Positions 12,304 through 24,397 of a stretch of DNA of 64,000 bases are shown in pieces. The stretch is from Ligustrum vulgare. Taxonomy: Eukaryota; Streptophyta; Magnoliopsida; Lamiales; Oleaceae. Below the pieces are notes generated by a model. That model was not told the DNA's origin and made no database searches. It saw only the letters and a list, made by a program, of their open reading frames with translations. The stretch lies in NCBI GenBank assembly GCA_963555705.1, contig OY743172.1, positions 19,405,446-19,469,445 on the forward strand. The letters are read 5' to 3'. Every line of letters starts with the position of its first letter. Within the stretch, counting starts at the first letter, position 1. A program made the translations under genes and the position numbers.

Positions 12304-12730
12304 AACATAGAAGAGTCAGACGGTAGATCCCACTTCATTGCCCCTCATTCAGTTAGCATACAATTCTTTGATATATCAATTTTTTTATACTTGAAAAAAA
12401 AAATTGTTTAGACAACCAAAAATTTATAACCTTCTACCGCAATTGATTTGCATTGTAGGTTATCATGTGTAGTATTGGGGAAAATTTTCTTGTGCTTCCT
12501 CTTTCTCAAATTAACAACTCTTTCATAAAGAGTTTGAAAATCTAGGCATTTTAATATCAGGATGTTAAAAGAACAATAAATGGAAAAGATCACTCGATTA
12601 CTCTGTCAAGAATAATGTAAATGATATTTTATATCATAATTTAATCATTCATCAAAATATCAATCACCAAAAAGTATTCACCGAAAGTATTGTCGTATTT
12701 TAAAAATTAAAAAAGAAATTATTGATCGAT

Positions 12731-12758
12731 CACGTGCAACGTACGTGTATGCTACTAG
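12731..12758 (+). mobile_element. Helitron-like 3' end
   Basis: A palindrome CACGTGCAACGTACGTG (12,731-12,747) is followed by TATGCTA and CTAG, then T. Hairpin plus CTAG plus T is the Helitron 3' signature, and the spacing matches the better preserved end at 24,998. No 5' end was identified. Confidence 0.45.
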
Positions 12759-14690
12759 TAAGGATAAAGTGAAAGTTAAGATATCCAATCAACATATCTT
12801 GAAGCACTAAAGCTCATGAAGCAAAACAATCGAAAGAGAATTAATGATAGAATTAGGCCACGGTCTAAAGTGGCCATTCCAACTTCGTCACCCTCTTCTT
12901 GAGGTATTAAATAAAGAATCTCAAACCCCCCCCCCCCTCCCCCCCTAAAGCAGCTCTTATTCTACCGCTTTAGAATAGCTTTAAGACTAAGCAAGGAAGA
13001 ACTATCAGAAAGATCCTCAAGTTGAAAATTAAGAAACTGAGTCCAGTATCGCATAATCTAGAAATACTCCCTCGTTAGGTATAGGCAAAACGTTGACGCA
13101 CTTAGGAGGAGTCTTAGAATATATATCAAGATGCTCTTTTCCTTTGTTTCCCAGTTAAAAACTTTCTCCCCGAGAAATGCACTTCCCTTGTCTTGTAATT
13201 TTGATATAGATTGGTTCTATCACAATCCCTTATAATACATTAAATAAAGAAAGTCTTTTGTCTCGAAAATCAATTTTTTGGGGTAAGGTGATTTTTGGTT
13301 TTCCAATTAATATGAAGTTTGATTTCTGTTTCATCCTTAGCTATCAAACACCGCTTAGTTACGTTTAGCACATTACCCTCCAAACGAAACATCAGTCAAA
13401 ATCAAAAGGTTTTGGTTACGACTGAGTAAATAGTCTTGCTTCATTGTATTGATGTTTGCTTTTTCCTTAACAAGTAATCAATCCATTTGCCACGATTGAC
13501 ACAGTGTGTAATGATTTTTAGAATCTAATCGTTTTTGTTTTCTTCATTTTCGATATTTATTGCCTTCGATTTAATGTCAATAATAAAATCACGTGTATAT
13601 ATTAATCCAATAACTTTTGTGTTACAGAGTTTAAAGCCTATATAACAAAACATAGACTCCCTTGTAGATGCTACTTTAAATCATAATTAATAGTGTCTCT
13701 GTTTGGTAAAATGTTTATAAATAGAATTTATCAGTATTTTAGTCATTTTTTTAAAAGTAAAAAATAGTGTGTGAAAATCTTTGATAAGCCAAAAATGTTG
13801 ACTTTTAGAAATAAATAAATAAAATGGACAAATGAAAAGTTATCATGTGGCCAAAGAGAGGCTAACTCGTAATATTTCCAAAAGCTACTAAAGAGCATGT
13901 TTTATATAGAAGTTTTTGGATGAATTTTGAGTTTTTGAAAGAATGTTTGGTTGAAAATTATGAAAATTGATGGATTCATATAAATGTTTGGTTGAAAGTG
14001 AATTTAAGAAAATTTTACCTTTATCAAACAAGCTCTTTATAATTTCATTTAGCCTTTATTTGGTTTTATAACTTTTTCATAAAATCTACTATTTTTTTCT
14101 ATAGTAATTAATCTTAACCATCCAAAAAAGTCAAGTTCACATTTTTTACTTTTCAAATTACTTTTTAACCACACGATTTCCCAAAATTTTTTCTTTTCCC
14201 AAAAAGTTATAAAATCAAACATACACTTAGCCCTTTGAGAAGGAAAAAAAAAAAAAAAAAAAACCTCATTTAGTCATTATTTAGTTTTCTTTAATTTTTT
14301 TCTACAGTACTCAATTTCAAGAATTCATTAAAAATCAAGCTCATAATATTTGACTTTTTAATCAAATTTCAACCATCAATTTTCTTAAAAATCATTATTC
14401 ATTTCAAAAAAACTCTTCTTAAAAATTACCAAAAGACACACTTAATATTATTTTTAGAGGAGGTATCAATTCTCGAACCCTTGATCTCAGTTATGAATAA
14501 AAACGATCTTTATCCAATCGAAACAAGGAAAATTTATCAAAGTAATTTCGTTTAATTTTTAAATAAAAACTACATAATTAATGAGAAATAATAAAATAAT
14601 GAATTAAATTCTCTCTCAAAATAATAGAAAGTGGACTTGTGCTTATGATTAGAGAATGGCCTGTCACATGCAACTCCGGCCAGGCGGCCA
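12759..14690. other. Upstream region of the YUCCA-type gene; AT-rich with MITE-like palindromes
   Basis: No gene is seen. At least one MITE-like unit lies here: 14,051-14,233 begins TTTGGTTTTATAACTTTTT and ends with the near-exact inverse AAAAAGTTATAAAATCAAA. Similar AT-rich stretches at about 13,920-14,040 and 14,258-14,442 share motifs with it. A C-rich run is at 12,927-12,945. Insertions this close to the promoter may influence the gene, which is inference. Confidence 0.5.
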
Positions 14691-14697
14691 GCTCTTC

Positions 14698-14705
14698 TAT
14701 TTAAG
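14698..14705 (+). promoter_or_regulatory. Probable TATA box of the YUCCA-type gene
   Basis: TATTTAAG lies about 150 bases before the start codon, in a locally GC-richer patch, at a distance that leaves a normal plant 5' leader. The leader ends in an A-run directly before the ATG. Confidence 0.55.
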
Positions 14706-14848
14706 GCTTCCATTTCCTCCTCACTTTTCAAACCAGTTCATCTGTCTTCTCTTAAAGATTTCTCTCAGTTTTAAACCAAATTCTTTCAATCATTAACAGA
14801 TATTTTATATATACATCAGATATCTCATATATAGAAAAAAAAAAAAAA

Positions 14849-16384
14849 ATGTTTAGTTTTTCAGATACTGATTGCTTTTCTCGCCGCTGTGTCTGGGTTA
14901 ATGGTCCTGTCATCGTTGGCGCCGGCCCGTCAGGTTTAGCGGTGGCAGCCGGACTGAAAGAACACGGCATACCATTCGTCATCCTGGAAAAAGCCGATTG
15001 CATTGCATCTTTGTGGCAAAACCGGACTTATGACCGGCTAAAGCTTCATCTTCCTAAACAGTTTTGTCAGCTGCCGGAGTTTCCATTCCCGGAGAATTAT
15101 CCTAAGTACCCCACAAAGAAACAATTTATAGATTATCTTGAATCATATGCAAAAAGGTTCGATATCAACCCACAATTTAATGAATGCGTGGAATCGGCTA
15201 AGTACGATGAAACTTGCCGTTTGTGGAGAGTTAAGACTGTGTCTACAAGTGGTGGCGCCGCCGGGTCTGAGGTTGAGTATCTTTGCCAGTGGCTGGTGGT
15301 GGCTACAGGTGAAAATTCAGAGCCGGTGGTGCCGGAAATCGAAGGTTTATCGGAGTTTAATGGTGAAGTACTACACGCTTGTGATTACAAGTCCGGTGAA
15401 ACTTTCCGGGGCAAGAAAGTTGTCGTTGTTGGGTGTGGTAATTCAGGCATGGAAGTCTGTCTCGATCTTTGCAACCATGATACCAAACCATCAATGGTGG
15501 TTCGCAGCTCGGTAAGTTGTCAACTTACCTATGATCACCTGGTCTGAAAGTTTAAACTTTTAAATAACAAATTTCTTGTTAATTTTCTTCAGGTCCATGT
15601 ATTGCCAAGAGAAACACTGGGGAAATCAACGTTCGAACTGGCAATGTTAATGCTGAAATGGCTACCTTTATGGCTTGTTGACAAGATTTTACTCTTCTTG
15701 GCATGGATGATTCTTGGAAACATAGAGAAATATGGGCTAAAAAGGCCATCAGTTGGCCCATTGGAGCTCAAAAATACTCAAGGGAAAACTCCTGTTCTTG
15801 ACATTGGTGCAGTCGAAAAGATCAGATCCAGGGAAATTCAAGTAGTCGCTGGAATCAAGAAATTCTCATCCTCCATGGTTGAGCTTGTTAATGGAAAGAG
15901 TCTTGAAATCGATTCGGTTATCTTCGCTACTGGATACCAAAGCAACGTCCCCTATTGGTTACAGGTGAGAAAACTTTCTATTCCCTAGCTAGTATTTGAT
16001 TCGACAGTATAATGAACAAAATTTTAACTTTATTTCTTCCTTAATACCGTACGTCCACCATGGATGTTCGGTTATTTTTCGAAGAATGGAAATTAAACAT
16101 TTTAATAAGCTTCTAGGCAACAAAGGCTGACATTTTCTTGATTTGCTTATGTTCATCAGGAAAGTAATTTTTTCTCCAAGAATGGGATACCTAAAGCTCC
16201 ATTCCCAAATGGTTGGAAAGGAAAAACTGGATTATATGCTGCTGGTTTCACAAGAAGAGGGCTATCAGGCGCATCTGCAGATGCCATGAAAATTGCAAAA
16301 GATATTGGCAAAATCTGGAAAGATGATTTAAGGAAGAAAAAACAGAAAGTCCCTACTCATAGAAGATATATTTCAACATTCTGA
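14849..16384 (+). CDS. YUC: YUCCA-type flavin-containing monooxygenase (auxin biosynthesis), three exons
   Basis: Exons are 14,849-15,511, 15,593-15,964 and 16,160-16,384, with GT-AG introns of 81 and 195 bp; both junctions keep the frame and give 419 aa, normal for the family. YUCCA enzymes convert indole-3-pyruvate to indole-3-acetic acid with NADPH and oxygen. Visible motifs are the FAD site GAGPSG (24-29), the FMO signature F-x-G-x(3)-H-x(3)-Y (170-180), the NADPH site GCGNSG (195-200) and ATGY (333-336). VHVLPRE opens exon 2, and exon 3 holds [20 protein letters not shown]. The C-terminal HRRYISTF is most like YUC6-type proteins. The first 20 residues ([10 protein letters not shown]...) are variable in this family. 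No stop or missing key residue was found, so the gene is judged functional. The paralogue number (YUC6-like) is less certain. Confidence 0.95.
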
Positions 16385-17376
16385 TTGATAATGGGGCAAT
16401 GAATTCTTGTAAAATTCACATTCTTTTGTTTTTTATTCCTTAAAAGATAGAGAAAATATACAGTTATTGTGTATACAACAGAAATCATAGAGATCAGTCA
16501 GCCAGTCATCTCCAAAAAGCAAGGATTTTACATTTTGCTCTTAGCAACGACATGGGAAAAAAAATTATTTGTTTGTTCTTTTCTAACTTTTTCCATCTTC
16601 AAGTGTTGAAGTTCCATGTTAACTTCAGTTAATAACTTAATATTAATTTTATATAATTTTGTCTAAAACTATATGTATCAATATATATTCAAATTAAGTA
16701 TATATATGTATCAAAGTATATATGCATGTATCATAGTATCATTATTAACACTATATGCATGTATCATAGTATCATTATTAACACTATATGCATGTATCAA
16801 ATTTATATATATATATATATTGAAGGTCTTGTGTTCTGATCATATTGTTGCCCGTATGAAAAATTGTGCACTTGTTAGATTTAATATGAATACAACCTAC
16901 AAATTGGGAGGCTTTTGAAGATAAAATAAGTAAATAATTTTTTCTCGTTATCCATTGTCTTAAGAACGTATCGAATTCGAAATTAGAATAAAAATATTGT
17001 ATTCGTATTTTTTGACAATGATTCAGTATCTATGACTGTCTGTGTTAAAATCAAACAAAAGGAATGTCCCTTTAATCCCAACTAATTGTCTTCAAGTTCC
17101 CATGTCAATTCAGTGAATAATGTTCATTATTTTCTTCTCATACGCTCCAGACTTTCTAAGAAATAATGGTCCATATTTGATAATCAAGTTGCCAGTTAAT
17201 ATCTATATGGAGTTGGATGGGGGTGGGTGTGCAAATAATAATTTTAGTTCTTATTCTTTGGTGTCATTTTCATTTTAACTTACCTAGCTAGATACCCTTC
17301 CACTTGTCAATGTAACCCTAAAATTTTCGACTAGTTTTTAATTGAGTCCAACTATGTGAATATTTTAATTGGATAT
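16385..17376. other. 3' flank of the YUCCA-type gene
   Basis: AT-rich DNA with the probable 3' UTR in its first few hundred bases and a small minisatellite (listed separately). No other gene is seen. Confidence 0.5.
16719..16800. repeat. 33-bp tandem repeat, about 2.5 copies
   Basis: Units starting TATATGCATGTATCATAG begin at 16,719, 16,752 and 16,785; the first two are identical over 33 bp. Confidence 0.85.
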
Positions 17377-17379
17377 ATA

Positions 17380-17548
17380 GGCCCTGTTTGGTCATGATTA
17401 ATATTAGATTTTTATAAGATTTCAATATCTATGTGTGTGTGTATATATATATATGAAATATGCGATTAGAAAATTGTGAGATCATTGAAATTAATTCTTG
17501 ACTTTGATTTGATAAAAATCTAAATTATAATTACTATCAAACAGGGGC
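17380..17548. mobile_element. Tourist-like MITE with GGCCCTGTTTGG ends
   Basis: The 169-bp element begins GGCCCTGTTTGGT and ends with ATCAAACAGGGGC, flanked by ATA on both sides (17,377-17,379 and 17,549-17,551). Three-base duplication and GGSCCTGTTT ends fit PIF/Harbinger MITEs. It contains a TG/TA microsatellite. Confidence 0.65.
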
Positions 17549-17682
17549 ATAATAGAGATGCCAACGACCATGAAAAAAGTTGAGAGAAAACAAGGAAATT
17601 TGGAATAAACCCTAATAAAAAACGACATAGAAAATTCATTTTTTGGACCGTACGTGGAGAGGAGTTCAATTAGACTATCGAT

Positions 17683-18336
17683 TGTTGGGTATTTGACTCA
17701 AAATTCAACAAATGCATGATAATGGTAACTACTTTTGTTTTGTTCTTTCGGTGGTACAGAGGAGTAATCAGACTTTGTCTCTTGGTGAAAGGAAAGAGAC
17801 ATTCACTTTCATGATTAAAGGTAAAAGAAAATAGGCTACTTTTGACTAATTATGAAAGTTGATATGATTGCCCTATTCATGAATAGTTGAAACCACGTGG
17901 TTGAAGTATTATAAAATGGAGTGCATATTGCTTTGTTGAATGTACTGCAAGAGAGGCAGTGCCGTGTGCCTTGAGAGAAAAACTCTTGATGGCCATATTG
18001 TGATCAAAGAGAGAAAATTGTGAGTTTAGCATATTGTGAAGTTTCTTGTAACTCTTTGTAGTGTAAATCAAAGGGTAGAAATTATATGTGGTAAATCTCG
18101 TTTGTTGTATTTTCTCTGTGGTCTGTGGGATTGGGTTGATGGGTGAAAGTCTATATATTTGTAACAATTTAATATATAGTGAAAGCTTTGGCGAGGGTCC
18201 ATGGACGTAGACAAGTTTCCGAACCACGTAAATTTCTGTGTTCGTATTTATTTTCTTATTTGCTTATTTTACTTTGAATATCAAAAGATCATGTGAGAAA
18301 ATTAAAGTGGGAATCGACGTGTTAAAATTCCCAACA
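17683..18336 (+). repeat. 5' LTR of the gutted copia element
   Basis: The 654-bp repeat begins TGTTGGGTATTTGA and ends TTCCCAACA. It matches the split 3' LTR closely. A TATAAAAT box is near 17,910, preceded by a palindromic G-box CCACGTGG at 17,893-17,900. Confidence 0.85.
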
Positions 18337-18338
18337 AG

Positions 18339-18350
18339 TGGTATCAGAGA
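18339..18350 (+). promoter_or_regulatory. Primer-binding site (initiator tRNA-Met type)
   Basis: TGGTATCAGAG lies two bases after the 5' LTR. It matches the TGGTATCAGAGC site used by Ty1-copia elements. Confidence 0.85.
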
Positions 18351-18949
18351 TACAGGTGGTTCAAATAATTTGAAGCAAAAGAAAATATGTCAAGTACGAT
18401 GTGGAGAAATTTGACGGGAGAATCAATTTTGGTTTGTGGCAAGTACAAGTACAAGTACAAGTCAAGGATGTCTTGATTCAGGCGGGTCTGCAAAAGCTTT
18501 GAAGGAAAACCAACTGAGAAGAAATTGTCCAAAAGGTGGAGCAGAGTCGGCTAACTGCTCGGAGGTGGACAATGCAACTCTCCTGGTGGAGGGTGATGGT
18601 GATGTACTTTAGTAAGATGGGACTTCCTTAAGGCATGAAATCAGTTGCCATGATAGAGGATGTGTTCTTACTGGTAGGTACATGTGTTTGCACATGGGCA
18701 TTTGTTTGACGTTAATGCAAGGTGTGTGATGAATTGATGTAGATGGCTGATGAGCTCCCAAGGAAAGCCAAACATGGGAGTTGCGCCATAATTTTTCAGC
18801 AATTTTTGTTTCGACATGTGCCGATGAAAAGCTCGGAGTTCGTTGATAATTCTGAGTGGTTATACTCATATGGTGGAGTATGAGATTGTCAAATTGGAAA
18901 AATGCTTGCCTGTTACCCTCATTTTTTTGGCTTGGAGGAATTTTGTGTC

Positions 18950-18960
18950 AAGGTGGAGAT
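18950..18960 (+). promoter_or_regulatory. Polypurine tract before the 3' LTR
   Basis: AAGGTGGAGAT directly precedes the 3' LTR start TGTTGGG, the usual copia arrangement. Confidence 0.7.
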
Positions 18961-19887
18961 TGTTGGGTATTTGACCCAAAATTCAACAAATGCATGATTA
19001 TGGAAACTACTTTTGTTTTGCTCTTTCGATGGTACAGAGGAGTAATCAGACTTTGTCTCTTGGTGAAAGGAAAGAGACATTCACTTTCATGATTAAAGGT
19101 AAAAGAAAATGGGCTACTTTTGACTAATTATAAAAGTTGATAGAATTGCCCTATTCATGAATAGTTGAAACCACGTGGTTGAAGTATTATAAAAGGGAGT
19201 GCATATTGCTTTGTTGAATGTATTGTAAGAGAGGCAGTGCCGTGTGCCTTGAGAGAAAAATTCTTGATGGCCATATCTTATTATTATTATAAAGAAGGAT
19301 AGTAGCCATAGTTTTACCTCCAAAAGTTCCCCCCAAAAATTTTCCAAATAGTTTTTTTGAAGCTTTTCCTACAAGCAAAATAATTCAAAATCAATTTTTT
19401 GAAAGTTTCCGCCAAAAATCAGTAATAATAGTGGGCCCCAAATAGCATTTAGGCTCCAATGAAACTTCTCCAAGAAGCAAAAATCTGGGATCTTTCTAAT
19501 GGCTAATATAAAAAAATTTAAAATATGAAGCTTGCTTTGCACACTTACAATCAGGTGACCCCCCAGTTTCCTTTGCAAATTCTTCTTTCTTCCATACGCT
19601 CTCAGCTCTCTCTCCCCTAAAATCTATCATCTCTCTCTCACATCTCGGATCTGAAATAAAAAATAAAAAGCCGCTGCCCTTCGATTGCTCCACGCCGGCG
19701 ATGACTGAAATCAAAAAAGTCGCTGCCCTTCGCTAGATTCAACATTATATATCTGAATTCAAAACTCAAGCTGAAGGAGTTATCCGCATCTTCGCCAAGA
19801 AGAAGGAGAAGGGTCGAAGGTGGAGTTGGAGTGGCCGAGGTTTGAGAACATGAAGCCCAGTCAAAGTTCCTAGAGAACTTTCAGACT

Positions 19888-20057
19888 TTTCAAGCCAGTT
19901 GGAACACTAGCGTATAATATTGGTTTCAATGCCACATGTTTGGTGGGTTCAAACATGACGATGAGCTCCGGTGGTGCCGTCAGATTTTTGTCGAAGCCTG
20001 GGCTTCCGTCGCCTGGAGTCTCTTCCAACAATTACTTGCCTATCAGTTTTGACATGG
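19888..20057 (+). pseudogene. Unidentified captured exon with splice donor
   Basis: A GC-richer patch reads MTMSSGGAVRFLSKPGL and PSPGVSSNNYLPISFDM, then meets a consensus donor (ATG|GTGAGT). A pyrimidine-rich leader precedes it (about 19,580-19,740). I do not recognise the gene of origin. It looks like the 5' end of a captured gene lying inside the Helitron. Confidence 0.35.
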
Positions 20058-20295
20058 TGAGTTTTTCAATATTTATTAATTAATTCTCACTTTTGCAGTG
20101 GAATATTCAGATAAAATATCAGTGGAATTTTGCAGAATTATTACTGATTATGTGTTTTTTGGGTTTTCCATTGTTGAGATTTCAGACGTTTCGGATGAAT
20201 TTATTGACCTAGAAAAGATATGTACGCATTCTTGATTTGACACAAAACGGATTGGGTAATAATCTTTAGAACTTGAAGCAACTGCTTTTGTACAG

Positions 20296-20352
20296 GAAAA
20301 ATATTTGCTATGAAGAAATTGAGGAAATCAGAGATGCTTAGTCGTGGACAGG
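20296..20352 (+). pseudogene. Captured exon of an NDR/LATS-type AGC protein kinase
   Basis: Between an acceptor (TTTTGTACAG) and a donor (CAG|GTGAAG), the short exon reads GKIFAMKKLRKSEMLSRGQ. This is the beta-3 strand of the N-lobe with the ATP-binding lysine (FAMKKL) and the KSEMLxRGQ stretch characteristic of NDR kinases. Only this one exon is seen, so no kinase can be made. It lies within the Helitron, just upstream of the MIRO fragments. Confidence 0.65.
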
Positions 20353-20794
20353 TGAAGGTTTTGAACTCCACAATGATTTTTGTTCAGTTTTTAAATTTTC
20401 AGTCTCATTCATGTCTCTTATATGCGGTATTTACAATTGGATCACTTCATTATATGTTCACCATGTCTGATTTGTGATTTTAATGTCTTCTATGCATTTG
20501 TTTGTTTAGAGTATTCCTTTATCGCTTTTTACCAAATATTTATTACCAATAGGAAGTAGCTAACTAGAAAGAAAATCGCCATTTACATAGGTTATAAAGC
20601 TATTCTATTTCATTGATTGGTGCTAATGTAGATCAGGCATCAATTAATGGGTTGCATTTATCACTTTGAAATTGTCTTTTGCACTGGACTGGACACACAT
20701 GGACAAAGTGTAGATCAAGGAAAAAATATATTAATACATTGATATTAAGGTGTTATTGACGTGTATGTATTTATTATATATGGTCGCTTAGATA

Positions 20795-21497
20795 AGGGTA
20801 CCGGTTGTAGTAGTTGGTTGCAAGCTAGATAAAAGAGATGAAGAGTATAATTTGAACATTGTGATGGCTCCAATAATGCGACCGTTTCATGAGATTGAGA
20901 CTTGCATAGAATGTTCGGCTGCTAACTTGCTCCATGTTTGCATTAATGATTGAGTTTGGCTGATTCATTATTCTTGCAAGAGTGAGACTATCCTAACAAT
21001 TGTGATATTTTTAGATTCTAGAAGTGTTCTACTATGCCCAGAAAGCAGTCCTTCATCCAACAGTCCCACTATTTTTGTTATTGCATGAGAGCATTGAAGA
21101 GGATATTTGTTATTTGTGAGCTTGAAATGGATAGTGCTATCAATGATGAAGAATTGAATGAATTTCAGGTCTTCTTCTAATTTCTTTTACCTATTTTATT
21201 GTAACCATTCTCTTCTTAAAATAAGAAAACCTGTTTCTTCTTCTTCTTCTTCTTTTTTCTCCATAATTAGTTATTTAATGTAAGGAGAAATAATCATCCA
21301 ATTTTTTCTGACATTTAACAATTGGTCATGATTATTAATACAGTGAACAGGTTAAGTGTTTCAATGCTCCATTACAGCCTGCTAAGATGGTGGCCGTTAA
21401 GAGAGTGGTTCAAGATAAGTTACCTCAAGGAGTCAATGAACTTGGGTTTACATTAACAAGCTTTCTTTTTATGCATGCTCTTTTTATTGAAAAAGGC
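20795..21497 (+). pseudogene. Captured fragment of a mitochondrial Rho GTPase (MIRO) gene
   Basis: Three blocks follow the order of plant MIRO proteins. At about 20,798-20,943: VPVVVVGCKLDKRDE and HEIETCIECSAANL, the end of the first GTPase domain including the G4-like CKLD and the ECSA motif. At 21,015-21,168: VFYYAQKAVLHPTVPLF, then RALKRIFVICELEMDS and INDEELNEFQ, the first EF-hand region, ending at a GT. At 21,351-21,497, after an acceptor: VKCFNAPLQPAKMVAVKR and GFTLTSFLFMHALFIEKG. MIRO anchors mitochondria to transport machinery. Here only the middle of the gene is present, introns are partly kept, and stops and small indels exist (EF-hand block), so it is a dead fragment inside the Helitron. 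Confidence 0.85.
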
Positions 21498-22899
21498 CTG
21501 AACTTCTACTTCAATCAATATTATAAAAGCAATTCTCTAATTTCTAAAGACTCCATCTCTAGCCTCAATCTTTTCCATCACAGTTTGATCTCCCTCTCAC
21601 TGAATTCTCCTCCATAAAAATGCAAATATTTATTCAATAGATAAGATCAATTGCCCTCTAGATTCTCTCATTTTTATTAATTAATGCTGCTGCACATGTT
21701 AACTCAAAAGAAGTTTATTGGTAGGTTTATTTACTGCTAACAGTAGTTTGCAGACTGTTTTTGGTAATTAGCAAGCTACATATGAATCAATCAATCACAT
21801 TTATAACTTGGAGACGGTATTGATCGATTGAGATGTAAGTATATGAATGAACTTCATTTTATTTTTGATTTTGAAAGTACTTTATATTTGCATTTGAAAA
21901 GAAAATACTGATATGCTTACATCAAGTATAGACGTCGCAAGAAAAATGTTTTTTATTTTTATTCACATATTCACGTCATGTGTATGATTCATCTAATGAA
22001 GATTCCTCATGACTACAAGTGGGCGTCATTTTAATTTTTCTTTTGGCAAGTGAAGATTTTAAGTTAGGTATATGTCATATGTTACTTCGATTAGAGCTAA
22101 TAATGTTGGTGATGTTCTCAATTAATGGACTTCTCCATAATGAAATCTTTTGGTTAATTTATATTTTTGTTACCAATTATTGTATTTATTATTTTCAAGT
22201 TCCAGTAAGCCTTGCAATTAGATTACTTACTATTTTACTAATAATTTTTTTTAATTAGTATAAGAATAAATTTTTTTAATTAGTAGAAAATACAAAGTAT
22301 ATTTTTTAGGTTATGATGTTAATTTTTGGATTGACTCACACTCTAGAAAGTGCAAAGACCAAACTGAGTATTAAACAGGAGAAACTTTGATGGAAGTGTT
22401 AATATTTGTAATGTTTATTGGTGAAATGCTGATTGGAAGATGTTAACTGGGTTTGGGCACTTTTGTTTTGTTAACTATGTTTTGTATTAGGTTAATGTGG
22501 GTCTTCCTGACGTGAAAGTGTGATTCTATGGTTGTCATTACAATGTGTAAGAGTTTTGGATTTTAACTTGCTATCTGTTATCTCGACTATCCCTAAAAAA
22601 TTTACATCCTCCAAAATCAGGAATAACTTTCTTTCCAGGACTATATTTTGGTTTTCATCATCTATGTTGAAATTTTGTTTGGTTAAAAGTCTTTTTGAGT
22701 TTTGGATTTAAAGATATGATTGATTTCATACATAGTTCTACTACCAATTACGGCGAAGTGAAACTTGTGTTGAAGAAGAATCGATAATTAATAGAATCCC
22801 CATTTCCCAAGGCAAATAGATTGACCTGTTCATATTTTTGGATTGATATATTAGAGAAAATCAAGATTCTTATTTTACTTTACCAATTAATGTTTACAG

Positions 22900-23170
22900 G
22901 TGTTAAAAAGGCTGCTCCATGAAGAAGTCATAGCATGGGCAAGAATATCATCTGAGGTACATGTGTAGAGGAATTACCTAAAATGGGTAGAGGAATTCAC
23001 AGTTTAGTAGTGAGGTTTGGGATTGGATTCTAATTTCTGAATATCACTATTCTTACTGTGTAATTTCAGAATGAGTTGATCTCATGGAATTCGATGATAA
23101 CAGGCTGTGTTGGAAGAGATATATCACATTCAATCAGCATATATGTGGATACATTGATGATTTGCCTAAT
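22900..23170 (+). pseudogene. Exon-like fragments of unknown origin (one PPR-like)
   Basis: A 57-bp block at 22,900-22,956 reads VLKRLLHEEVIAWARISSE, framed by TTTACAG| and |GTACATG. A second at about 23,070-23,105 follows TTTCAG and reads NELISWNSMITGC, which resembles the start of a pentatricopeptide repeat. Both are too short for firm naming. Confidence 0.3.
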
Positions 23171-23829
23171 TCAGCAACTTGCATTTGGATGATGGTGTAG
23201 GTTCCTATTTATGGGGCGGGTTGGTCCATTGATAATGTGGCAGATTTTTTCAGGGCTTTCGCTCTATCTTTGCTTGCTTGCTTTGCTTCTAAATTGGTTT
23301 ACTTTGCTTATTTCGGTTTCTTTTGATAAGAAGAAATAATTATTTGAGATGGTAAGAGTTACTATCTTATCTTGAATGTAATTTTACTTGCCTATATATG
23401 TAATTTCTGCCAAAAATTTCATTTGGGTTATTGTTTAATTTGTTCTTACAGTCATTCATGAGGTAGGTTTCAGTTGATATTAATTTTAAATGAATTTCTA
23501 TTCCAATTTTCAGCAATTTAAATTAAGATTTGTGAAAATATGATTGGTGCAATATTTGGTGTGAAATGAAAAGTTTTTAGTTACTAATTTTGTGGTTACA
23601 ATATTGCCACCATTTACTTTTTTGGTTCTTAGATTTGGTTGGTTGTATATGCTTATTCTAAGATTCATCGGTCATGGCCAAAATGTAAGTTTAATTTTCA
23701 TGATTTCAGAATCCTTTTGCTTGCATAAGCCGTGTTGGTCGTCAAATACCCCCAGACACAAATATATTTTCACTTTCAAGTGATTTCTTCTTCACAGTTG
23801 TATCAATAAAAAACACACGTTGGTTGCAG

Positions 23830-23916
23830 GTACTTCTTAGAGGACCTATGAAGTCTCATGAAGCAGTGAATCACTTTGGTCCAGCTGGTGTTCCTCATAG
23901 CCACACCAAGCCATGA
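23830..23916 (+). pseudogene. Captured last-exon fragment of cytosolic ribosomal protein L18 (eL18)
   Basis: After an acceptor (GGTTGCAG) the frame reads [17 protein letters not shown] and then [11 protein letters not shown] before TGA. This is the conserved eL18 segment [28 protein letters not shown]; the normal protein continues with YVRSKGRKF, which is absent. Only about 28 codons remain. It is a dead fragment in the Helitron. Confidence 0.8.
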
Positions 23917-24241
23917 CTTATTTAATTTTCAAGACAAGGGGTGTTTCATTTCATCATTTCTATTTTATTCATTATTTAAATAAAGAAGTGGCTTCAATTT
24001 TTATTTTAAATTTGTGGGTTGTGATGGTATCCTGCAATTACTAATAGCTAGAAGACATGTACTGACTAAAAGATAATCAGATTTTTTTTTTCCCGTCAGC
24101 CAAACAAATATTATATTTTGTTATTTATATATTTGGTTTTTGCCTTTTCAAGGATGCTACTGGCTCAGTGAAATTATGGGACTCTTCAGTGAAATTGTGG
24201 ATGTAGCTTATATAATTTCTGTTTTCCATCATTTTTTACAG

Positions 24242-24397
24242 GTAAATGGTTGTACTGGAATATTGGGGAGGGTTGTTCTTGAAGCTGCTATATCTGCTGG
24301 ACTTCACCCTGTTCCTGTAGCATTAGGTGGTCCAGAAGATAACAGGAAAATTGTTGACTGTAGCTTGCTTCTTCCAACAGAGCTTCTATTGTCTTAA
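24242..24397 (+). pseudogene. Captured exon of a plant 4-hydroxy-tetrahydrodipicolinate reductase (dapB-like)
   Basis: After the acceptor TTTTTTACAG the frame reads VNGCTGILGRVVLEAAISAG then LHPVPVALGGPEDN. This matches the N-terminal Rossmann motif of plant DHDPR (VNGCTGKMGxAVxxAA, then LxxVPVxxG), the NADPH-binding end of this lysine-pathway enzyme. The expected K-M after CTG is I-L here. The frame runs on into non-homologous residues and ends at 24,397. One exon only; not functional. Confidence 0.65.

Noticed and set aside
15138..15515. 125-codon frame overlapping YUCCA exon 1
   Set aside because: Shadow of the real exon in another frame.
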